This document shows, piece after piece, positions 57,518 through 64,000 of a stretch of DNA of 64,000 bases (within the stretch, counting starts at the first letter, position 1; every line of letters begins with the position of its first letter). A program made the translations under genes and the position numbers. The stretch comes from Tulasnella sp. 424 (lineage: Eukaryota > Basidiomycota > Agaricomycetes > Cantharellales > Tulasnellaceae), in NCBI GenBank assembly GCA_019633425.1, contig WSUB01000130.1:1-64000 (forward strand). Direction: 5' to 3'. The notes beneath the pieces are model-generated. The model was not told the DNA's origin. It ran no database searches and saw nothing but the letters and a program-made list of their open reading frames with translations.

Positions 57518-60500
57518 TCAGAACCGCCGGGATCCACCAACTAAGCCTTCTATAGAGTGACTCTCCAAGTCGTGCCTTGCCTTGAGGATTGACGCATGCA
57601 TTTCCTTCATGGCATTGCCGAGTTTGACACCGAATCGACTGAGGATGTCCCTCTGCCAGGAATCATATTTGGCGTTGACTTTTGACTGGACTTGTTCGTA
57701 GTCGATGACAACAACGCCGAAAGAACGCTGTGTTTCCGAATTGTCGAAAGTTGATCGGGTCTGCCTGATCTCTGTTAACAGCTGTTGCCAGTTCGCCAAG
57801 GAGTCGCCCAAGCGATTGAAGACGTATTCTGCCTCAAGGTCCCATAATGACTGGAACTGGAGCCATTTGGCAACGTACTCCTTGACCTGTTGAACCTTTG
57901 TTTCGATAAGAGTGAAAGGTTTCTCCAGGGTATTATCGGCAAAGCGGGTTAGCTGTCGCGGGAAGAGTGATTAGAAAACGGGAATGCTAGTTCACAAATG
58001 CATCGCATACCAGGGAGACATAGGTCAGGTCGGCAGCCGCGCTGCCACTCATCTGTAGCCCAATCTCATATCGTGAGCTCTGCAAGCGTCGCTGGCGGCA
58101 GACGACTCCTGTAGAAGAAGCGCGTGTGAGCCCAGTGCAATTCCTACCGGAGACCCCTCCGTACGACATACCTAGCCATTCGTGCAGCTGCCGAACCCAA
58201 ACCTCACGCGCGTACTCTATCGGAGGATCAAGGAAGATAACTTGGTTCTGGATCCGGACTTCGTGGATGACTGGGGCGAGGGTGAGAAGTCCTTCTGAAC
58301 TCTGGAGGTATTGGAGGTCAGTGCTGGCGTGCAGGTGGGGACGATCAATCCCCTCACCTTCTCTTCCTTGGTCCGTTTATCCCCTCTCCGCTTCAATGTG
58401 AGATCGCGGACCGTCAAATCTCGTCTCGTGTCGCCGTCATCTGTCCGGTCGAATTCTTGGCACCACAACTGGATAATGTCTTTCAAGCGGCCCAAGAGAA
58501 TCCCCTCAACTCTCTGATCCAACTCCGCGACCCAATGATCGAGATTAGCGTAGCCTTCAAGATTTAGTCGGTCGATCTATACCCCGCAAAAAATTAGCAC
58601 AACTCTACAAGAGCCGAATAGTGAGTCCTACCGCGGCTTGTATTTTGCCAATGAGATCGGAGAACGCTTCGAAGGCGAACGAACAGGTGTGCAGCTCTTC
58701 AACAAGGCGACTAATCTCCTTGTAAGAGTCGATAAGAGAATTGGCTTTGTCCTGATCCGATGTGACGACCTCAGTGAATTGAATCCAACTACCTCCTTCG
58801 CCACATACCTGGAGCACAGATACAATGCTAGCAAACTCTCGCACATATTGCACATGCTTATTTTCTCGTCCATCGCCGATTGTTGACCCCACGAACCGAT
58901 GATCGTATGGGGACGAAAAATGCTCCCACTTCAAGGACATCCCTACACCGTAATCGCATAAGTAGGGCACCGCGTAATTTGTAGGACGATGGCGTACCTT
59001 TGCCGATCATTTTCTGGGCATTGTTTCGGTGCTCCGCAATGAGCATCTCGATTCCCTTATTGCTGTCGATCAAGTCCAAAGTCTGCCCATAGGTCCGGAC
59101 GGTCTCCATCAAGCTGACAGCATGAGGATACACCCGCTTGGCCTCCTTTGCCACGTTTGAAACTGCATGAGGAACAGAGAAGCCCAACCAAAGCAAGTTG
59201 CGAGTCTCCTTGAACAAAGTGATCGTCTGCGGGTCGAAATTGACTGCGAGCTGATACCCTCCCGTCCCCCCTCTGATGCGCATAACTTCGAAAAGGCGAC
59301 CGTTGATACCCATGTCACGCCTGTTGATATCGTTCAGCCACGCCTCAAATACGGGCTTTGTATCTAGCTTCCGCCGGAAAGATGTAGACTCTGCTTGAAG
59401 CTTCTGACCCTCGGCGTAGAGCTCCCATCCTTTTCCGAGAACGTCTTCGACGCGCTTCATGTAAGTGAAAAGCTGCCTCTCGATCTGCCTCGCCCAGATG
59501 ATAGCGCCGGCAATTGGAGGCAAATCTCGCATCTGAGCCATGTGGTACGCCTCGGAATGACGATATTGGGTTTTGAACTGCATGATAGTTATTGAGCGAA
59601 CCAAACACTTAAAGAGGACGCCAGACGAACCTTATCATGCAGTCGTTTGATGTCATCTTTGACAGAGTCGATCAGCTGTGTCTGGTATTCCTGGATGGCT
59701 CCTCGAATCTATCGGACCGATCTGTTAGTCCGCGCATTCGCAGGCCCCATCGGCACCCAGACTTGCCTTCGGTCGGACGAAGAGACTATTGAACTTCGAG
59801 AAGACACGGAACATTTCGTTTGCATTCCGTGCTGTACCAAGCCTATCTCTCAATCTAGCAATGATCTGATTTTCCACCCTTGCTACTCGTTCGTTATAAG
59901 CATTCTCTGCAGTGACCCAGATCTCGGTACCCTCTGAAAGTCCGACGGGCTCAGCAAGAACTCGTACATTCCATTAAGGCGCATAGACTCACCGACTGAC
60001 ACATCTAGCACATCAATGCTTTTGACGATCTCGTACGCCTCTTTCACCTCTTCCTCCATGTCCATTCCACCGATATCCTTCCCGATATTGGCAAGACCAC
60101 GCGTCGGGCCGGTCATCAACGCCAGCTGTTCATGCTGCTTCCTCCAATCTCGCAAGTAACTGGTACGCTCCATCAGCTTCGCATGGGCCGGTTGAATCCT
60201 AATCGGGATGAATTTCTCCGATCGACGACGCGTCACTTCACGAGCGACGTTTGTGAACTCCTTGATCTGGTCGTCCCATGTACGGAATAGCTCGTGGGTC
60301 TGTCCCAATAGTCGATCGAACATTTCGTACGGAGTGTACGTGAGTCGATGAGATGTAAGGACGCGGAGGAGTTGGTCGTTGAAGTCCTTGGAAATGGCTT
60401 CAACGAGTGGAAGGGCTCGTCGAATCGGATATGGAGAAAGCTTCAGCTTCTTGTTGATATGGTTGAAGATGGCGATAATAGCTTCCTGGATTTTGTCCAA

Positions 60501-61873
60501 GTCCGTAGCCGACAGCAAGTCATTCAGTGGGAAGTCCTTCATCAACTGATTATACTTGTGCACGACGTCCGTAGCCTCCTTCAGACCAGTGTCGGCTATG
60601 AAAGAAACTGTGGCGTGGAATCGTTTTGCGTTGCGGAGGCAGTCGAGAACCATGTTGACTGCGTCGGACCGGAGCTGCGCTTCGATGCCTTCTAGTGCTC
60701 TCTCGAGACTCAGCCAGAAGTTGATTTCCTGAGACGCGGTCCCTGATGAGACATCCCGAGAGAGTTTTGTCACGCCTTGTATCGACTTGATCCATATGTT
60801 GACGTGTCCTTGCAAGGTGTTGAGGAATGAACTGTCGTTGAGTACATGTGCTGGAATGTGCGCGATGGTTGGTCGCACCCCCTGTGATCTTGCCTAAGAA
60901 GTAACGTGAGAGTAAGTATTCACTCCTTCGGAAGTTAGATGATCTGCAACGCACCAGTTCGACTGCTTTTCGTATTTGTGGGTGAATGATAAGATCCGTT
61001 TCTGGGATTTCGACGTTTTGCTGCAGATGTAGCAGGGAAAGCTCAAGCTCTGCAAACTTGCGCTTCGTCATAGGAATTCCTAAATAGGCCTCTCGAGTCA
61101 GATCTTATTGAAAATTCTGACTGCATGCTGCGGCCGTACCAAGTTTGCCATCCGCGTCTTTCCCGCTCCCTCGCGCACCCACGAACGCGTCGAACCAAGG
61201 CTTCACCGCTTGACTGACGACGGCGTGCAAACTCTCGTATGGTGTCTCGTCTCCGCCGAAAAGGTTCAATATATGCAGTTGCGATGCGAGAGGGACGAGT
61301 GTGTCGAGTACAGGGGTCCGTTTTATCAAAGCCACGGTACTGACGTGACGTGCTGAGTATGTCAAATGCGAAGTAAGGTGGTAGGAGTATATTGGCGGCC
61401 CTTCATCTACGCGAGGCAATCAACAATAAGGGAGGTGTGTGCAGATCCCTCGTCAGAACGATCGCAAACGCGAGCAATGAGCGACGGTGGGGAGGCGTAC
61501 CTTCGACCTCCTCCTTGACTTTCTGGACATAAAGTACGCTTCCTCCTTCGGCAGCAAACCTCGTCACTCGATCCTCGAATTCCTCGTCTAAGAAAAGTTC
61601 TTCCAAGTCCTCTGTTGTCGAGCCTATCACGGGTGGTAATAGCGCGAGCAGGTAGGACTTGAATAGCTCAGGATCAAATGCGGTAGGAGCGGCGGTCGTG
61701 CTGGTTCCGTTTGCTCCATTAGCCGATCCGTTGACGTCTGGCGCTAAGCCGCCGTTGTACGATGATGAAGTACCGTTGATGTGTTCGGTTGGGAAACTTG
61801 GCGAGAGCGCCGCCATTGAGGTTGGGGATATGGAGATGAGGAAGGGGGTCGTTGAGAAAGTAGATGCTCGCAA
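57518..61873 (-). CDS. Cytoplasmic dynein heavy chain, N-terminal tail only (no motor)
   Basis: The reverse-strand gene begins at 61,873 ([11 protein letters not shown]) or at the downstream [18 protein letters not shown] (61,816). Exons encode the dynein tail in order: [135 protein letters not shown] and [20 protein letters not shown]. It ends [22 protein letters not shown], just where other heavy chains continue toward the linker and six AAA modules. Total length is about 1,150-1,200 residues against about 4,500 for a full chain. The tail dimerises and binds intermediate chains. The missing motor could be a separate gene or lost. Confidence 0.85.
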
Positions 61874-61998
61874 CGCCGACGCGTCTCGCTCGGTTCATCT
61901 CTACCAACCGACCAAGTAGAAGCACGAGGCCTTCTGCTTTCTTCGATTACTCCTTCCTTCAAGACTAACTCTCCGTTACTCATTAACGACTTGTAATC
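61874..61998. promoter_or_regulatory. Divergent promoter between dynein fragment and SmE
   Basis: Only 125 bases separate the outermost start codons (182 if dynein begins at 61,816). Both genes must share it. Confidence 0.5.
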
Positions 61999-62519
61999 AT
62001 GTCTGGGCGTCAACAAAGAGTGATGGTGCAGCCCATCGTAAGTCCAGGCTGTAATGAGTCCTCGCGATGTGGACTGAAGATCCTCTAAACCCGTTACCTC
62101 AGAACGTAATCTTCAAGAACCTCCAACAGGTCAGCACTCTGAATATCTGTTGCTCCACGCGAATGCAAAATACTCATGTGGTTTCTGTAAACAGAGGACG
62201 AAGGTTGTAATATGGCTATACGATAATGTTGACATGAGGATAGGCGGGAGGATCATTGTGAGTGGCGAGCCACTCGATTTGGAACATCTCAGAGAGATTG
62301 ACTGCCCTTCTGTCCCAGGGCTTCGACGAGTTTATGAATGTCGTGGTTGACGACGCGGAGGAAATCTATGTCGGCAAGAACGCAGCGGGACGACCAAATA
62401 GGTCATTAGGTATGCTTGGGCATCAGCTCTGGAATGTTATTTTTATTAACGTGCCCGTTTTAGGCCGTATTCTTCTGAAAGGAGATAGTATCACTCTCAT
62501 CCAACCTGCTTCATCGTGA
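61999..62519 (+). CDS. SME1: SmE, spliceosomal Sm core protein
   Basis: Five exons and four short introns give a protein of about 90 residues starting MSGRQQRVMVQPI. Sm1 is V-V-I-W-L-Y-D-N-V-D-M-R-I-G-G-R-I-I-G-F, then DEFMNVVVDDAEE. Sm2 is G-R-I-L-L-K-G-D-S-I-T-L-I, ending Q-P-A-S-S. Human SmE has the same V-M-V-Q-P-I-N and G-F-D-E-Y/F-M-N. SmE is one of seven proteins in the ring on U1, U2, U4 and U5 snRNAs. Introns follow VQPI, LQQ, RIIG-side codons and RSLG. Confidence 0.95.
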
Positions 62520-63435
62520 AGAAACCTCTCACTGCTAGTGGTTTGGAGGGGAAAATATTTCGCCCCCTGTTCCTGCAACAAAATCGTGCTTATACATCTC
62601 AACAAAACCGTTTTTACTGGCCTAACCTTGTTGTACTCCACTTACATACAATGTGAGAGCCTTTCCGCTCAAGAACAAGTCAAGCGCTGACCGTATGTGT
62701 GAAGAATTGCCCTTGGACGACTTGTTGCGAGATGTTGAGATTACGCATTTCTTAGTGCTAAAGTTGATTGAATCGTATCACTGCCGTATCTTGAAAGGTG
62801 AAAGCTAGGTCGTCAGAACAAGGACAGATGGACAAAAGGCTATGGTCAACTCCTCGAAGTGCCCGATGAGCCCATCCTATGTAAGCTACGTCTCCGTCAG
62901 ATCTAACGGCGAACTTGGTAGCCTGTTCGATCTACCATCCGGCTAAGAGTTCGGACTACCTCCACCGACGTTTGCTTCCATCTACGGCAAGAGGTGACCT
63001 AAAACCTAAGGTATCGGTCCTCCACCGCTGTCGTGATTCTTTGCATACGGGACAACCTCTTGGGTTTCTTACCAACTCGTGGCTTGTGGGAGTTCGCGTT
63101 CTCATTACCGTCAAAATGAAGAAATACACGCCTGAGCTCGACCGGTGGAGGCGGACACGGGAGGATCGGCTGAACTACCGTACTCGCGGCCCGGTGCGGG
63201 CCGTATATTCGTGCGCGATGGTGTTCCGGTGGAGGGCGGCAAGCGAAATCAATGGAAACTAAAATGTCTCCGGACTTTCTGACCTCGTGGGGACTAGGCG
63301 GAACGATGGGGAGTTCAAGCGAATAAATAGCTACAGCGTCTGTGACCGAGACACGCACTTCCTCCTCTTGTAACCCCCTTCGTCCATCCCTCCACTCTTC
63401 GCTCAACCTTCTCCTTATACTCGCCTCACCCCGTC
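62520..63435. other. Intergenic, 3' of SmE and upstream of alcohol dehydrogenase
   Basis: About 900 bases without a convincing gene. Open frames at 62,915-63,262 (forward) and 62,999-63,406 (reverse) overlap and show no domain or splice evidence. The last ~70 bases are C/T-rich and look like the dehydrogenase leader. Confidence 0.5.
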
Positions 63436-64000
63436 ATGTCAGACAAGCCAGTAATCTTCAAAGGATACGCTGTTATCGATCCTAAGAATTGGGTAAGGAC
63501 TGCGTTCTAAATCTGGTCGTCCGACTCAACGCTGATTTCTCCTGTTTCTTCCGTTTCTCAGGATCAATTCGAAGTCATTGAGTATCAGCCGAAGACCTGG
63601 GAGGAGACCGATGTTGAGCTACGGATCACCCACTGCGGTGTCTGCGGTAGTGACGTGCATACCATCAACCCCGAAGGCTGGAAGAACACTAGGTACCCCA
63701 TCGTCCCAGGGTACGTCAAATGCAGCACGACTAGGATCGCCCAGCTCTTCAACTCACATAGCCTGTCCCTTCTAGTCATGAGATTGTTGGTGTAGCCACC
63801 CGTGTTGGTTCGCAGGTTTCCGGTATCAAAGGTACGACGGCTTCCAACCATTAGGGTGACATGACTCACCGAAACCCTCCAATAGTCGGGGACCGCGTCG
63901 GAGTAGGCGCCCAGATCTGGTCGTGTGCGGGTTGCCGCGCTTGCAAGGACGGGCAGGAGAACTACTGCCCACAGATGACTGACACCTACGTGCGTCGTAT
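63436..64000 (+). CDS. Zinc alcohol dehydrogenase, NADP-dependent cinnamyl-type (5' part, runs off the window)
   Basis: Starts MSDKPVIFKGYAVIDPKNWD. Catalytic-zinc ligands are in C-G-V-C-G-S-D-V-H and, after an intron, V-P-G-H-E. The structural-zinc cysteines are C-x2-C-x2-C-x7-C in SCAGCRACKDGQENYCPQ. This pattern and G-V-C-G-S-D-V-H-T match Adh6/Adh7-like medium-chain reductases, which reduce cinnamyl and other aldehydes with NADPH. Three short introns are visible (after PKNW, VPG and SGIK). The cofactor-binding half lies beyond the right edge. Confidence 0.92.

Noticed and set aside
62915..63406. Overlapping forward and reverse frames between SmE and the dehydrogenase
   Set aside because: No motif, no homology that I can recall, and mutually overlapping; treated as spacer.

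Overview
The window is nuclear DNA of a filamentous basidiomycete, most likely an Agaricomycete. Genes are intron-rich with GT-AG introns of about 50-65 bases, closely packed on both strands, and roughly 50% GC. Local expansion of kinase-TPR fusion genes reminds me of Ceratobasidiaceae (Rhizoctonia), but that placement is an inference. No virus, plasmid or recognisable transposase gene was seen.

Layout. Positions 1-7920 hold a tandem duplication with a period of about 4.8 kb. Each unit carries a kinase-TPR fusion gene, a HUS1 gene (9-1-1 DNA damage clamp), and on the opposite strand the end of a conserved proline-rich coiled-coil gene. The left HUS1 copy is dead and the right one is intact. 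Positions 7.5-18.2 kb hold the full coiled-coil gene, an FHA/G-patch gene, the tri-snRNP factor SNU66 and, divergently, the spindle checkpoint kinase BUB1. Positions 18.4-28.7 kb hold two genes of a BRCT plus multi-Myb (Rap1-like) family, flanking an RRM/zinc-knuckle gene. Then come neutral trehalase (29-32 kb), a 3.3 kb gene-poor stretch with three diverged copies of a ~0.5 kb repeat, and a GPI-anchored GH72 glucanosyltransferase (35.5-37.7 kb). Positions 38-48.4 kb hold three more BRCT-Myb genes in a row, the first two being a recent ~3.97 kb tandem duplication. Positions 48.7-64 kb are housekeeping: SLY1, PTPA (with an unexpected CaaX tail), MET2, VPS4, a dynein heavy chain that stops after the tail, SmE, and the start of a zinc alcohol dehydrogenase.

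The most unusual content is the cluster of five BRCT-Myb genes. All share an N-terminal BRCT, a family signature (L-G-P-P-x-W-G-G-H) at its end, two to five Myb-like modules, and a short basic C-terminal tail. Most modules are interrupted by an intron just before the predicted third helix. This resembles the telomere protein Rap1, which is normally single-copy. Other points are the motorless dynein gene, the prenylation motif on PTPA, the array of ABBA-like motifs in BUB1, and the near-identical TPR repeats.

Genome maintenance and division genes (HUS1, BUB1, Rap1-like proteins, dynein) lie close together, but nothing seen indicates co-regulation beyond shared divergent promoters.
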